Counted from the stretch's first letter, positions 40,457-49,604 are shown. The stretch is DNA of 64,000 nt from Streptomyces cyaneogriseus subsp. noncyanogenus (GCF_000931445.1 NZ_CP010849.1:6758001-6822000); one strand, 5' to 3'. The notes: generated from the letters alone by a model not told the origin. Translations and numbers: made by a program.

Positions 40457-41520
40457 CGCGCGCCCGCCACGGGCTCCGCGGCCCCGGCGCCCTCCTCGGC
40501 CAGCCGGGCGAGGATGCGGCGGGCGGCCAGGCCCCCGGTGTCGATGTTGATGCTCAGCTCCTGGTAGCCGGTGCGCTCGGTGCCGAGCGTCCGCTGCAGC
40601 AGGTTCAGCGCGACGACGTCCTGCATGACGACGGTGTGGTTGTTCTTCCGCAGGAACTCGGTCACGCCGGCGTCGTCCGTCGCCCAGTCCCGCGACACCG
40701 CCCAGAAGTCGTACACCTTGCCGTCGGCGGACGGCGTGATGGCATAGGTGATCTCGGTGTGGAAGCCGTCCGGGTCGCTGCCGTCCGCCGCGGGCAGCAC
40801 CCCCACCGGGGCGACCCGGCTGTGCAGCAGATACAGACAGGGCGCGTGGTACTCGATGTCCTGCCGGCGGGAGATCCGCCCCTGGATGCCGGTGGACTCG
40901 GCGTAGAACGGCGGGCATTCGGCGTCGTCCATGTGCCGGCTCACCCGTACGATCCCGGCGCCCTCGTCGACCTCGGTGGTGATCGGCGTCTCGGCGACCT
41001 CGGGGGTGCCGATGTAACCGCCGTGCAGATAGGTCTCGTGGGACAGGTCGAGGAGGTTGTCGACGAGGAGTCCGTAGTCGCAGTCGATGGGCTCCATGCC
41101 GCGCACGGTGACCCAGCCCGGGGAGTCCAGGTGCGCCGCGCGGGGGATGGCCCGCGGCTCGGCGCGCGCCGGGTCGCCGATCCACACCCACACCAGCGAA
41201 TCCTGTTCGACGACCGGGTAGGAGGGGACCCGCGCGGTGCGCGGGACGCGCTTTTGCCCGGGCACGGCCACACAGGTGCCGGTCGGGTCGTAGGTGAAGC
41301 CGTGGTAGCCGCAGACGACGCGGTCCCCGTCGAGCCGGGTCGGCGCCTCGGAGAGCGGATAGCGGCGGTGCACGCACCGGTCGTGCAGGACGACCGGCGT
41401 GCCCTCCCGGGTCCGGTAGAGGACGAGCGGCTCCCCGAGGACCGTCCGGCCGAGCAGCTCGCGCCCGACCTCATGGGCGTAGGCGGCGACGTACCACTGG
41501 TTCCTTGCGAAGGCGGTCAT
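40453..41520 (-). CDS. vanA: Rieske non-heme iron oxygenase, VanA-like
   Basis: This is a 355-residue oxygenase. C-V-H-R-R-Y-P-L-S and C-G-Y-H-G-F form the Rieske 2Fe-2S site (residues 49-74). D-N-L-L-D-L-S-H-E-T-Y-L-H supplies the mononuclear iron histidines. The C-terminal N-I-D-T-G-G-L-A-A-R-R-I-L is typical of VanA. With VanB it should demethylate vanillate to protocatechuate, the substrate of the pcaGH products in this window. The first start M-T-A-F-A is preferred; an ATG at 41529 is possible. Confidence 0.8.
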   Translation of the reverse strand: MTAFARNQWYVAAYAHEVGRELLGRTVLGEPLVLYRTREGTPVVLHDRCVHRRYPLSEAPTRLDGDRVVCGYHGFTYDPTGTCVAVPGQKRVPRTARVPSYPVVEQDSLVWVWIGDPARAEPRAIPRAAHLDSPGWVTVRGMEPIDCDYGLLVDNLLDLSHETYLHGGYIGTPEVAETPITTEVDEGAGIVRVSRHMDDAECPPFYAESTGIQGRISRRQDIEYHAPCLYLLHSRVAPVGVLPAADGSDPDGFHTEITYAITPSADGKVYDFWAVSRDWATDDAGVTEFLRKNNHTVVMQDVVALNLLQRTLGTERTGYQELSINIDTGGLAARRILARLAEEGAGAAEPVAGAR

Positions 41521-41750
41521 GTGCGGCATGGCCTCTGGCTCCCGTCCTCTGGTGGTGCCGACATCGTCGGAAAGGGCCGCGCGACGGCGCAACGCTCCTT
41601 CCGCCTCCCGGAAGCCGCCGGGGGCATGTCACCGGGGGCGGACGGTCGGGCCGGTGTGGGCGAGCAAGGACCATGGCGGTTGCCGGCTGTGGACCAGCCC
41701 CAGAGGACACGCACCCACCGGACTGACGAAAGGTCAGCACAAGCGCAGGA

Positions 41751-41800
41751 AGCCCCGTCGGAGCGGGGTGACCCCATGGGTCCCCTGCCCCGACGGGGCT
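41751..41800. terminator. Long hairpin after the LPMO gene
   Basis: AGCCCCGTCG and CGACGGGGCT are perfect outer arms, and inside them GGGG/CCCC stretches continue the pairing to a CAT loop, giving a nearly unbroken stem of about 22 pairs. It lies 66 bases beyond the LPMO stop and upstream of vanA, so it probably ends the LPMO transcript. Confidence 0.6.
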
Positions 41801-41866
41801 CGGTCGGCCGGGCGGCGGGTCACCGGCGCCCGGCCGAGGCCGGTGTCGTGTGCGGCGCTCCCCGGC

Positions 41867-42541
41867 TCAGCCGAAGTTCACGTCGCTGCACCACATGTAG
41901 GCCTGGTCGAGGTGCGAGGCCTGCCAGATCACGAACACGATGTGGTGTCCGGTGTAGCCGGAGGTCTGCACGGGGAACGTGATGTCCTGCGCCGGGGCGA
42001 AGCGGCCGGTCTGCGTGATGAAGTCGAGGTTGCCCCAGCCCAGGGTCTGGGTCTTGGGGTCGAAGCCCTGCTTGCTCACGTAGACCTTGAAGTAGTCGGC
42101 ACCGTGGGACGCCTGGTCGTACAGGTGGACCGAGAAGTTGTTGCCGACGGTGGTGGTCTTCCACGGCCCGGGCTTGTTCAGGCTGGCGTTCCTCGACAGG
42201 TTGTTGCTGCAGAGCGTCCCGTCGGGGGTCCGCGCCTGGAACTGGCCACCGAGGCCGTCGCGGAGGGCGCTCATCCAGTTCCACATGGTGTCGGGGTTGG
42301 CCTGGAAGGCCTGCCAACACATGGGGTCCTGGGTCTGCATGGCGGGGTTCGTGTGGTTGCTGCCCCACGTCTTCCAGCACTGGTAGGCGCGGGTGGCGGG
42401 GCCGACGACGGTGCCGTGGGCCTGGGCGGGGGTCGACCAGGCCAGTGCGCCGACGACCGCGGCGAACAGCATGACGAGCGCCTGGAGAGGCCGACGGAGG
42501 GACGACCGCGAACGCCCGGTTAACGGACTCTGTTGGGGCAT
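41867..42541 (-). CDS. AA10 lytic polysaccharide monooxygenase, cellulose type
   Basis: This 224-residue secreted copper enzyme oxidises crystalline polysaccharide chains. A signal peptide (R-R-P-L-Q-A-L-V-M-L-F-A-A-V-V) ends at A-Q-A before His42, which becomes the N-terminal copper ligand; His146 (A-S-H-G-A-D-Y) completes the brace. The end C-S-D-V-N-F-G with Phe is the usual axial group. There is no separate binding module. The CebR box upstream points to cellulose as substrate. Alone, without a partner cellulase in the window. Confidence 0.9.
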   Translation of the reverse strand: MPQQSPLTGRSRSSLRRPLQALVMLFAAVVGALAWSTPAQAHGTVVGPATRAYQCWKTWGSNHTNPAMQTQDPMCWQAFQANPDTMWNWMSALRDGLGGQFQARTPDGTLCSNNLSRNASLNKPGPWKTTTVGNNFSVHLYDQASHGADYFKVYVSKQGFDPKTQTLGWGNLDFITQTGRFAPAQDITFPVQTSGYTGHHIVFVIWQASHLDQAYMWCSDVNFG

Positions 42542-42915
42542 GTGGGGGGAACTCCTTCCAGTTGCAAGGCTGTTATGGGAGCGCTCCCAACGGTACGTCT
42601 GCTGAGTGAAATGTCAATGAAACGAACGGAGTTGATCACACGGGTGGGTGGCGAGCAGGGAATCTGCCGTGAGCCGGGAGCCAGACCCCTTCCCGGGACC
42701 GGAGGGTGAGGATGCGGTCTGGACCGGTGTGCGGGGCGATCCCAGGTCCCGGTGGTGCGCTTCCGTAGACCCGAGTCGGCCCCGCCGGGCAAGATGCCTG
42801 GGTCTTGCAGATCCGGGCCGGCGGGGGGACTGCCTTCACGACCGGGTCCGCCCGGTCCCCGGCAGCACCACGCCGAGCAGGTCGGTCCACCGTCACTCCA
42901 CCGAGATGAGGTCTC
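42542..42915. other. 374-base divergent region with the LPMO promoter
   Basis: It separates the LPMO (left) from the RTX-repeat protein (right). It contains the CebR box at 42576-42589, an AT-richer stretch (AATGTCAATGAAACGAACGG) near 42609, and short GC-rich stretches from 42680 on that resemble no gene. The promoter of the rightward gene cannot be located with confidence. Confidence 0.5.
42576..42589. promoter_or_regulatory. CebR-type operator TGGGAGCGCTCCCA
   Basis: This 14-base perfect palindrome is the consensus binding site of CebR, the LacI-type repressor of cellulose utilisation in Streptomyces. It lies 34 bases before the LPMO start codon, where repressor binding would block transcription; cellobiose should relieve it. 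Confidence 0.85.
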
Positions 42916-43686
42916 ATGAACCGAAACCGAGCCGCCGTCAGCGCGGTCGCCGTGACCCTGTTCACCGCCGGTCTCGCCGTCGGTCCGGCAGCCGCCGCCT
43001 CCGCCACCGAGGCGAAGGCCCGCGTCGGAGCCGACTGGGCGACTCAGTCGATCGTCTTCACCGCCGCTGCGGGGCAGGCCAACGACCTCAGCATATTCTC
43101 CATGTACACCAGCGACGGGATCCGGCGGATCGGCTTCCGCGACGTGGTCCCGCTCGAACCGGGCGACCACTGTGCGTACTCCAGAGCCGAGGACACCACC
43201 TCCGTCGTCTGCGAACTGCCCGCCGACAGCGCCCGGCCCGACAGGATCGACGCCTTCCTCGGCGACGGCGACGACACGATCGCCGCCTTCGCCCCCGGGG
43301 TGGGCACCGTCGGCGGCGGCCCCGGCGACGACGAACTGCACGCGCACACCGCACGCACGGTGCTGGGCGGCGCGGGGAACGACATGGTCATGGGACCCGC
43401 CGCCCTGCACGGCGGCGACGGCATGGACCATCTGATGGGTGACGACGGCAACCAGCAGATGTGGGGCGGCCGGGGCGACGACATGATCGAGGGCTACGGC
43501 GGTGACGACACCGTGGACGCCGGCCCCGGCGACGACCACGCCATGGGCGGGGACGGCCGCGACATCGTCCTCGGCGGCCCCGGCGACGACACACTGCACG
43601 GCGAAGGCGGCGACGACCTCGTCTGCGGCGGCACCGGAAAGGACACCCTCGAAGGCGGACCCGGCCGCGACTTGGTCCTCCCGTAA
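42916..43686 (+). CDS. Secreted RTX-type calcium-binding repeat protein
   Basis: This is a 256-residue protein. A signal peptide covers residues 1-30 (A-V-A-V-T-L-F-T-A-G-L-A-V-G-P-A-A-A). A globular part follows to about 115, then at least ten nonapeptide-like repeats of G-G-x-G-x-D-x-hydrophobic-x to the end (G-G-P-G-D-D, G-G-R-G-D-D, G-G-D-G-R-D). These fold as a calcium-bound beta roll. There is no protease or toxin domain. The protein may act on the cell surface or as an extracellular adhesin. Two Cys pairs may form disulphides. Confidence 0.82.
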   Translation: MNRNRAAVSAVAVTLFTAGLAVGPAAAASATEAKARVGADWATQSIVFTAAAGQANDLSIFSMYTSDGIRRIGFRDVVPLEPGDHCAYSRAEDTTSVVCELPADSARPDRIDAFLGDGDDTIAAFAPGVGTVGGGPGDDELHAHTARTVLGGAGNDMVMGPAALHGGDGMDHLMGDDGNQQMWGGRGDDMIEGYGGDDTVDAGPGDDHAMGGDGRDIVLGGPGDDTLHGEGGDDLVCGGTGKDTLEGGPGRDLVLP

Positions 43687-43796
43687 GCGCGCCTCCTGCT
43701 CGAAGGCCCCGGTCCGCGGCGCGAACAGCGTCGCGGGCGCCGGGCCGCCGCCGACCGCCGTCCGAGCCGCGTCGACCGTCCCGGTGGCCCCCCGGT

Positions 43797-45089
43797 TCAG
43801 CGGCGCAGCTCCGTGTGTGCCGTCTCCGGCAGGCGCAGGTACACCACCGAGGACGCCAGGCACAGCACCGCCACGTACCAGGGGAACAGCCCGGAGTGGC
43901 CCAAGTCCTTGAACAGCGTGCCCACGTACGGTGCCGTGCCGCCGAAGAGGGCGACGGTCAGGGAGTAGGGGAAGCCGATGCCGGCCGCGCGCACCCGGGG
44001 CGGGAACACCTCCGCGTTCACGGCCGCGCTGATCGAGGTGAAGCCGGTCAGCAGCACCATGCCCGCGCAGCTCACCAGGAGCAGCACCGCGAAGGAGTCG
44101 CGCACGGCGTGCAGCAGCGGCACGCACAGCAGGGCGAAGCCGAAGCCGAAGAAGAGCAGCAGCGGGCGGCGCCCGAAGCGGTCGGAGAGCAGGCCGCCCA
44201 GCGGCTGGAGCAGGGCGAAGAAGGCGAGCGAGAGGGTGCCGGCGAGCAGCGCGTCCGACTTCTCGACGCCCGCGTTGAGTTCGGCGTACGTCGGCAGGTA
44301 CGACGTCCAGGTGTAGTAGGCGATGGTGCCGCCGGCCGTGATCCCGGCGATCCGCAGCGACTCGCGCGGATGGCGGCGCAGGGCCTCGAACAGGCCGGGG
44401 CGCGGGGCCTGCCGCTGTTCCGCGCTGCGCGTCTCCTGCGCACCCTGCCGGATCCAGAAGCCGACCAGGCTGAGCAGCGCGCCGAGGACGAAGGGGGCCC
44501 GCCAGCCCCAGCCGTTCATCGCCTCGTCGGAGAGCGTGTCCACGAGCAGGGCGGCGATCCCGGAGGCGAGGAGCTGCCCGGCGGTCGTCGACACGTACTG
44601 GAAGCTGGAGAACAGCCCGCGGCGGCCCGGTCCCGCCGACTCCACCAGGAAGGTGGTCGAGGCCGCGAACTCGCCGCCCACCGACAGCCCTTGGAGCAGG
44701 CGGGCGAGGACCAGCACCACCGGGGCCAGCAGGCCGGCCGTCGCGTACGTCGGGGTCAGGCCGACCAGCAGGCTGCTGCCGCCCATCAGCAGGATGGTCA
44801 CCGTCAGCGCGGTGCGCCGCCCCCGCCGGTCGGCGATCGCCCCCATGAGCAGCCCGCCCACCGGCCGCATGAAGAACCCCACCGCGAACACCGCGAACGT
44901 CGACAGCAGCGGGACCAGCGAGTCGTCCGCGCTCTTGGGGAAGATCTGGTCGGCGATGTAGGTGGCGAGGAAGGTGTAGGCGTACCAGTCGTACCACTCC
45001 ACGGCGTTGCCCACCGAGGCGGCGAGGAGCTGGCGTACGGGCCGTCGGGCCGGAGCGGGGTGGCCGGGTGCGGTGTACATGCGTGTCAT
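43797..45089 (-). CDS. MHS-family MFS transporter
   Basis: This 430-residue protein has twelve membrane segments. S-V-G-N-A-V-E-W-Y-D-W-Y at the first segment, G-A-I-A-D-R-R-G-R-R in loop 2-3 and L-L-Q-G-L-S-V-G-G-E-F mark the metabolite:H+ symporter family that carries organic acids (shikimate, citrate, ketoglutarate, aromatic acids). The ATG at 45089 is chosen; another at 45080. Divergent from phospholipase C. It may take over uptake of an aromatic or hydroaromatic acid, given the broken transporter near 13.7 kb; this is a guess. Confidence 0.87.
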   Translation of the reverse strand: MTRMYTAPGHPAPARRPVRQLLAASVGNAVEWYDWYAYTFLATYIADQIFPKSADDSLVPLLSTFAVFAVGFFMRPVGGLLMGAIADRRGRRTALTVTILLMGGSSLLVGLTPTYATAGLLAPVVLVLARLLQGLSVGGEFAASTTFLVESAGPGRRGLFSSFQYVSTTAGQLLASGIAALLVDTLSDEAMNGWGWRAPFVLGALLSLVGFWIRQGAQETRSAEQRQAPRPGLFEALRRHPRESLRIAGITAGGTIAYYTWTSYLPTYAELNAGVEKSDALLAGTLSLAFFALLQPLGGLLSDRFGRRPLLLFFGFGFALLCVPLLHAVRDSFAVLLLVSCAGMVLLTGFTSISAAVNAEVFPPRVRAAGIGFPYSLTVALFGGTAPYVGTLFKDLGHSGLFPWYVAVLCLASSVVYLRLPETAHTELRR

Positions 45090-45263
45090 GATCGCGACCA
45101 TCCCCGCGGGACGGTCCCCGAACACCTCGCGTACCGACGACTTTCACGCCTCCGCCACCGGACCCTTCCCTGACGTTTGGTGCTCCTGGAACACTCCTTC
45201 CGCGCGCATTCCGTCACCGACCGGCCGGCGACACCATGTCAAAAGGGGAGAGGGTCCTCGTTC

Positions 45264-47315
45264 ATGCCCGAAGTCAACCGGCGCAGATTCCTCCAGCTCG
45301 CGGGTGCCACCACGGCCTTCAGCGCGCTGTCCGCCAGCATCCAGCGGGCCGCCGCGCTGCCGGCCAATCACCGCACCGGATCGATCGAGGACGTCGAGCA
45401 CATCGTCGTCCTGATGCAGGAAAATCGTTCCTTCGACCACTACTTCGGCAAGCTGAGAGGCGTCCGCGGCTTCGGCGACCCGCGCCCGGTGACCCTCCCC
45501 AGCGGCAAGTCCGTGTGGCACCAGACGAAGGACGGCAAGGAGGTCCTGCCCTTCCACCCGGACGCCGACGACCTCGGCATGCAGTTCCTGGAGGGTCTGC
45601 CGCACGGCTGGACCGACGGCCAGGCCGCCTACAACGGGGGCCGCTACGACCGGTGGCTGCCCGCCAAGGGCACCACCACCATGGCGTACCTGACCCGCGA
45701 GGACATCCCCTTCCACTACGCCCTCGCCGACGCCTTCACCGTCTGCGACGCCTACCACTGCTCCTTCATCGGCTCCACCGACCCCAACCGCTACTACATG
45801 TGGACGGGGCACACCGGCAACGACGGCACGGGCGGCGGCCCGGTCCTCGGCAACGACGAGCTGGGCTACGGCTGGACGACCTACCCCGAGCGCCTGGAGC
45901 GGGCCGGCGTCTCCTGGAAGGTCTACCAGGACATCGGCGACGGCCTGGACGCCGCGGGATCCTGGGGCTGGATCGACGACGCCTACCGCGGCAACTACGG
46001 TGACAACTCGCTGCTGTACTTCGACAGCTACCGCGACGCCGAACCCGGCGACCCCTTGTACGACAAGGCGCGCACGGGCACCGACGCCAAGGCGGGCGAA
46101 GGCTATGCCGACCGGCTCCGCGCCGACGTCCAGGCGGACCGGCTGCCGCGGATATCGTGGATCGCCGCCCCCGAGGCCTTCTCCGAGCACTCCAACTGGC
46201 CGTCCAACTACGGCGCCTGGTACATCGCCCAGGTCCTGGACGCCCTCACCTCCAACCCGGAGGTGTGGGCGAAGACGGCCCTGTTCATCACCTACGACGA
46301 GAACGACGGCTTCTTCGACCACGTGGTGCCGCCGCTGCCGCCGAAGTCCGCCGCGCAGGGCAAGTCCACCGTCGACGTCTCCCTCGACCTCTACCCGGGC
46401 GACGCCAAGCGCCCGGCCGGTCCCTACGGCCTCGGCCCGCGGGTGCCGATGCTGGTCGTCTCGCCGTGGAGCAAGGGCGGCTACGTCTGCTCCGAGACCT
46501 TCGACCACACCTCGATCATCCGGTTCATGGAACGCCGCTTCGGGGTGCGCGAGCCCAACATCTCGCCGTGGCGGCGGGCCATCTGCGGGGACCTGACCTC
46601 CGCGTTCGACTTCTCGCGCAAGGACAGCCGCCCGGCCGACCTGCCGGACACCGAGGGCTACCGGCCGCCGGACCGCGAGCGTCACCCCGACTACCGGCCG
46701 GCCCCGCCGGCCGACCCGGACATGCCGAAGCAGGAGCGGGGCGGACGCCCGGCCCGCCCGCTGAAGTACGCCCCGTACGTGGACGGCTCCGCCGACCCGG
46801 CCACGGGCCGGTACGCGCTCACCTTCGCCTCCGGCCCCGAGGCCGGCGCCGCCTTCCTCGTCACCTCCGGCAACCGCACCGACGGCCCCTGGACCTTCAC
46901 CACCGAGGCCGGCAAGACGATCTCGGACACCTGGAACTCGGTGTACTCCAAGGGCTTCCACGACCTGACCGTGCACGGCCCCAACGGTTTCCTGCGCGCC
47001 TTCAAGACAGCGGGGAGGACCGCCGGGCCGGAGGTCACCGCGCGGCACACCGGCGACGACGTGGAGCTGACCTTCACCCACGCGGGCTCCGGCACCGTCC
47101 GGCTGAGGCTGGCCAACGCCTACGGCGGCGCGCCCACGACCGTCACCGTGCGCCCCGGCGCCACCGTGAAGCGCCGGGTGGCCCTCGCGGCGAGCGGGCG
47201 CTGGTACGACCTGACCGTCACCTCGGAGACGGACCCGGCGTTCCTGCGCCGCTTCGCCGGACACGTCGAGAACGGGCAGCCGGGGGTGAGCGACCCGGCC
47301 CTCATCACCGAGTAG
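45264..47315 (+). CDS. plcN: Exported phospholipase C (non-haemolytic, phosphocholine type)
   Basis: This 683-residue enzyme cleaves phosphatidylcholine-type lipids outside the cell. N-R-R-R-F-L-Q-L-A-G at residues 5-14 is a twin-arginine signal. The catalytic part has M-Q-E-N-R-S-F-D-H-Y-F-G, T-Y-D-E-N-D-G-F-F-D-H-V and P-W-S-K-G-G, as in PlcC/H family and acid phosphatase AcpA relatives. Two C-terminal beta domains (about 520-590 and 595-683, DUF756-like) complete the family layout. Its distal product phosphocholine could supply phosphate and nitrogen. Convergent with the next gene. Confidence 0.9.
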   Translation: MPEVNRRRFLQLAGATTAFSALSASIQRAAALPANHRTGSIEDVEHIVVLMQENRSFDHYFGKLRGVRGFGDPRPVTLPSGKSVWHQTKDGKEVLPFHPDADDLGMQFLEGLPHGWTDGQAAYNGGRYDRWLPAKGTTTMAYLTREDIPFHYALADAFTVCDAYHCSFIGSTDPNRYYMWTGHTGNDGTGGGPVLGNDELGYGWTTYPERLERAGVSWKVYQDIGDGLDAAGSWGWIDDAYRGNYGDNSLLYFDSYRDAEPGDPLYDKARTGTDAKAGEGYADRLRADVQADRLPRISWIAAPEAFSEHSNWPSNYGAWYIAQVLDALTSNPEVWAKTALFITYDENDGFFDHVVPPLPPKSAAQGKSTVDVSLDLYPGDAKRPAGPYGLGPRVPMLVVSPWSKGGYVCSETFDHTSIIRFMERRFGVREPNISPWRRAICGDLTSAFDFSRKDSRPADLPDTEGYRPPDRERHPDYRPAPPADPDMPKQERGGRPARPLKYAPYVDGSADPATGRYALTFASGPEAGAAFLVTSGNRTDGPWTFTTEAGKTISDTWNSVYSKGFHDLTVHGPNGFLRAFKTAGRTAGPEVTARHTGDDVELTFTHAGSGTVRLRLANAYGGAPTTVTVRPGATVKRRVALAASGRWYDLTVTSETDPAFLRRFAGHVENGQPGVSDPALITE

Positions 47316-47318
47316 CGG

Positions 47319-48404
47319 CTACAACGGCGTCAGTCGCTCCGGCGCCTGCTGCCGGGGCACCAGCGCGGGCCCGGCCGGGGCGGAGCCGGACTCCGGGGCG
47401 AGCACGGTCACCGGACGGCCGTCCCGGCGCACGGGCCCGGACTCGTGCCGGACGCCCGTCCTGCGCCGGGGCCCGGTCCGGTGCCGGGCCCCGGCCCGGT
47501 ACCGGCCGCGGGTCCGGCACGGCTCGGCGGCCGGGCGCCGGCCGCCGGTGCGCCCCGAGTCGCCGGGCCGCTCCGGGACCGGCCCGGGGGGAGCGGCCCG
47601 GGTGAGCAGCAGCACACCCCAGGCGGCCAGGCCCGCCCCGGTCAGCGCCAGCAGCACACCGGCCGGTCCGCCCTGGAGCCGCTCACCGAGCAGCGAGAGC
47701 CCGATCACCGCGGCGGCGACCGGATTGGCCAGGGTCACCACCGCCAGCGGCGCTCCCAGGCCGCCCCGGTAGGCCGTCTGCGACAGCAGCAGACCGCCCG
47801 TCGCGAAGGCCGCGACCAGCAGCGCGACCCCGATCACCTGGAGGCTGAGCAGGGGGCCCGAACGGTCGGTGGCGGCGACCGTCACCGTCTGCGTGAGCGC
47901 CGAGGCGACCCCGGAGGCCACCCCCGAGGCGGTGGCGTGCCGCAGGCCCGGCCGGGCGCCCGGCCACGACAGGGTGCCGATCAGCGCGGCGGTGACGCCG
48001 GCGACGACCAGCGCCTCGGAGACGCTGAGCACGTCGTCGGGCGCGGGCCCGGAGGCGGTGACCAGCAGGGCGCCCAGGCCCAGCAGGGTCAGACCGGTGC
48101 CGCGCCACTCCACCGCGCTCACCCGCCGCCCCGCGAGCCGCGCCCCCAGCGGCACCGCGGCCACCAGGGTGAGCGCGCCGAGCGGCTGGACGACGGTCAG
48201 CGGGCCGTACTTCAGCGCCACGACGTGCAGCAGCGCGGCCGACGCGTTCAGCGCCACCGACCACCACCACGCCCCGCTGGCCAGCAGCCGCAGCGTGCCC
48301 GCACCGGCGGACCGGGAGGCCAGCCGCTCCTGGGCGACCGCCGCGGCGGCATAGGCGACGGCGGAGACCAGGGAGAGGAGGACGGCGAGCCAGGCGGGGC
48401 TCAT
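47319..48404 (-). CDS. EamA/DMT-type membrane transporter with an Arg-rich tail
   Basis: This is a 361-residue protein. About nine to ten hydrophobic helices (residues 5-270) have the two-fold EamA pattern (L-A-V-L-L-S-L-V-S-A-V-A-Y-A, then V-V-Q-P-L-G-A-L-T-L-V). Residues 272-361 are an unusual hydrophilic Arg/Pro/Gly-rich tail. Substrate unknown; such carriers export or import small metabolites. Its start overlaps the PAP2 stop by four bases. Confidence 0.75.
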   Translation of the reverse strand: MSPAWLAVLLSLVSAVAYAAAAVAQERLASRSAGAGTLRLLASGAWWWSVALNASAALLHVVALKYGPLTVVQPLGALTLVAAVPLGARLAGRRVSAVEWRGTGLTLLGLGALLVTASGPAPDDVLSVSEALVVAGVTAALIGTLSWPGARPGLRHATASGVASGVASALTQTVTVAATDRSGPLLSLQVIGVALLVAAFATGGLLLSQTAYRGGLGAPLAVVTLANPVAAAVIGLSLLGERLQGGPAGVLLALTGAGLAAWGVLLLTRAAPPGPVPERPGDSGRTGGRRPAAEPCRTRGRYRAGARHRTGPRRRTGVRHESGPVRRDGRPVTVLAPESGSAPAGPALVPRQQAPERLTPL

Positions 48405-49414
48405 CGGCCCGCCCCGAGCAGCTTGCGTCCGCGCCGCGCGGGCGCCGGGCAGTCCCCGTGGGCGGCGTGCGCGGCCGGGCGGTCCCCGGGCGGCGCGGGC
48501 CGTGGCCGGCCGGGCGGGGGTGGCGCCTGCGGCCCGCCGGACGGACCCGGCCGGCCGCCGGCGGCGGGGGTGGAGGCGGGGGCCGGCGGTTCCGGATCCG
48601 GCGCGGGCCGCTGCCGCGCCTCCGCGGCCGGTGCGAGGTGCCCCCGCGCGGCGATCGCCGGCTCGCCGGGGCCGGGTCCCGCCGAGGCCGCCGCGCGGTG
48701 CGGCGGGCGGATCAGCGCGAGGGCGAGGCCGAGCAGGGCCGTCGCGGCGATCGCGTCCAGCCAGTAGTGGTTGGCCGTCCCCACGATCACCAGCAGGGTC
48801 AGCAGCGGATGCAGCAGCCACAGCGGCCGCAGGCGCGAGCGGGTGGCGGCCATCAGGCCGATCGCCAGCATCAGCGCCCAGCCGAAGTGCAGGGAGGGCA
48901 TCGCCGCGAACTGGTTCGACAGGTGGTCGCTCTGCGGCGGCCCGTAGACCGAGGGCCCGTACACCCGCCCGGTGTCGATCAGGCCCGCCGCGGCCAGCAT
49001 CCGCGGCGGCGCGAGGGGGAACGTCAGGTGCAGCACCAGCGCGGCGGCGGTCACCGCGGCCAGCACCCGGCGGGCCCAGACGTAGTGCGCGGGCCGACGC
49101 AGGTAGAGCCAGATCAGGAAGGCCGCGGTGGCCGGGAAGTGGACGGTGGCGTAGTAGGTGTTCGCCAGGCGCACGAGGGCGTCGCCGTGCAGCAGCAGGG
49201 ACTGCACCGCGCCCTCGCCGGGCAGGTGCAGGGCGCGTTCCAGGTCCCACACGTGGTGCGCGTTGCGGAACGCCTCACCGGTGTGGCCGGTCGCCAGCGC
49301 CCGGCCGGACTTGTAGACGAGGAAAAGCCCTGCCACGAGCAGGAGCTCACGGACGAGCGGCGGCCGCGCTGACGCGTCGGGCTCCGCTTCTGCAGGCTCG
49401 GTGCGGGCATTCAT
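48401..49414 (-). CDS. PAP2-family membrane phosphatase
   Basis: This is a 337-residue protein. About six membrane helices carry A-A-M-P-S-L-H-F-G-W-A and V-G-T-A-N-H-Y-W-L-D (His-containing PAP2 motifs), close to the AUR1/inositol-phosphorylceramide-synthase-like branch. From about residue 235 the protein is Pro/Ala-rich and probably unstructured. It may hydrolyse a lipid phosphate or transfer its head group. It is coupled to the EamA gene and divergent from a TetR gene that may control both. Confidence 0.8.
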   Translation of the reverse strand: MNARTEPAEAEPDASARPPLVRELLLVAGLFLVYKSGRALATGHTGEAFRNAHHVWDLERALHLPGEGAVQSLLLHGDALVRLANTYYATVHFPATAAFLIWLYLRRPAHYVWARRVLAAVTAAALVLHLTFPLAPPRMLAAAGLIDTGRVYGPSVYGPPQSDHLSNQFAAMPSLHFGWALMLAIGLMAATRSRLRPLWLLHPLLTLLVIVGTANHYWLDAIAATALLGLALALIRPPHRAAASAGPGPGEPAIAARGHLAPAAEARQRPAPDPEPPAPASTPAAGGRPGPSGGPQAPPPPGRPRPAPPGDRPAAHAAHGDCPAPARRGRKLLGAGR

Positions 49415-49532
49415 CCCCCGGCCCCTTCGCTGACGGTGGTGCGTGTGGTGGTGCGGCGGAGCTGGTGACTCGCCGGGTCGCGCCGGGTTCGTCGGTGGTG
49501 AGCCCGGGCCGGTACGGGAGGGCGACGGTGGT

Positions 49533-49604
49533 CATCGATACGTTCCCGTTCCGATACGTCAGTGTACCGATACGCTCGTGTACCGGTACACTGGCGTATC
49601 GATG
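49533..49604. promoter_or_regulatory. Array of GATACG/GTACCGG repeats, TetR operator region
   Basis: GTGTACCGGTACAC at 49578-49591 is a perfect 14-base palindrome. A half copy, AGTGTACCGATACG, starts at 49561. CATCGATACG at 49533 is mirrored by CGTATCGATG at 49595, framing the array. It sits between the PAP2 and TetR genes and is far AT-richer than its surroundings. Confidence 0.6.

Noticed and set aside
43815..45173. 452-codon frame opposite the MHS transporter
   Set aside because: Its composition is Gln/Arg/Gly-rich, a mirror of hydrophobic codons on the other strand.
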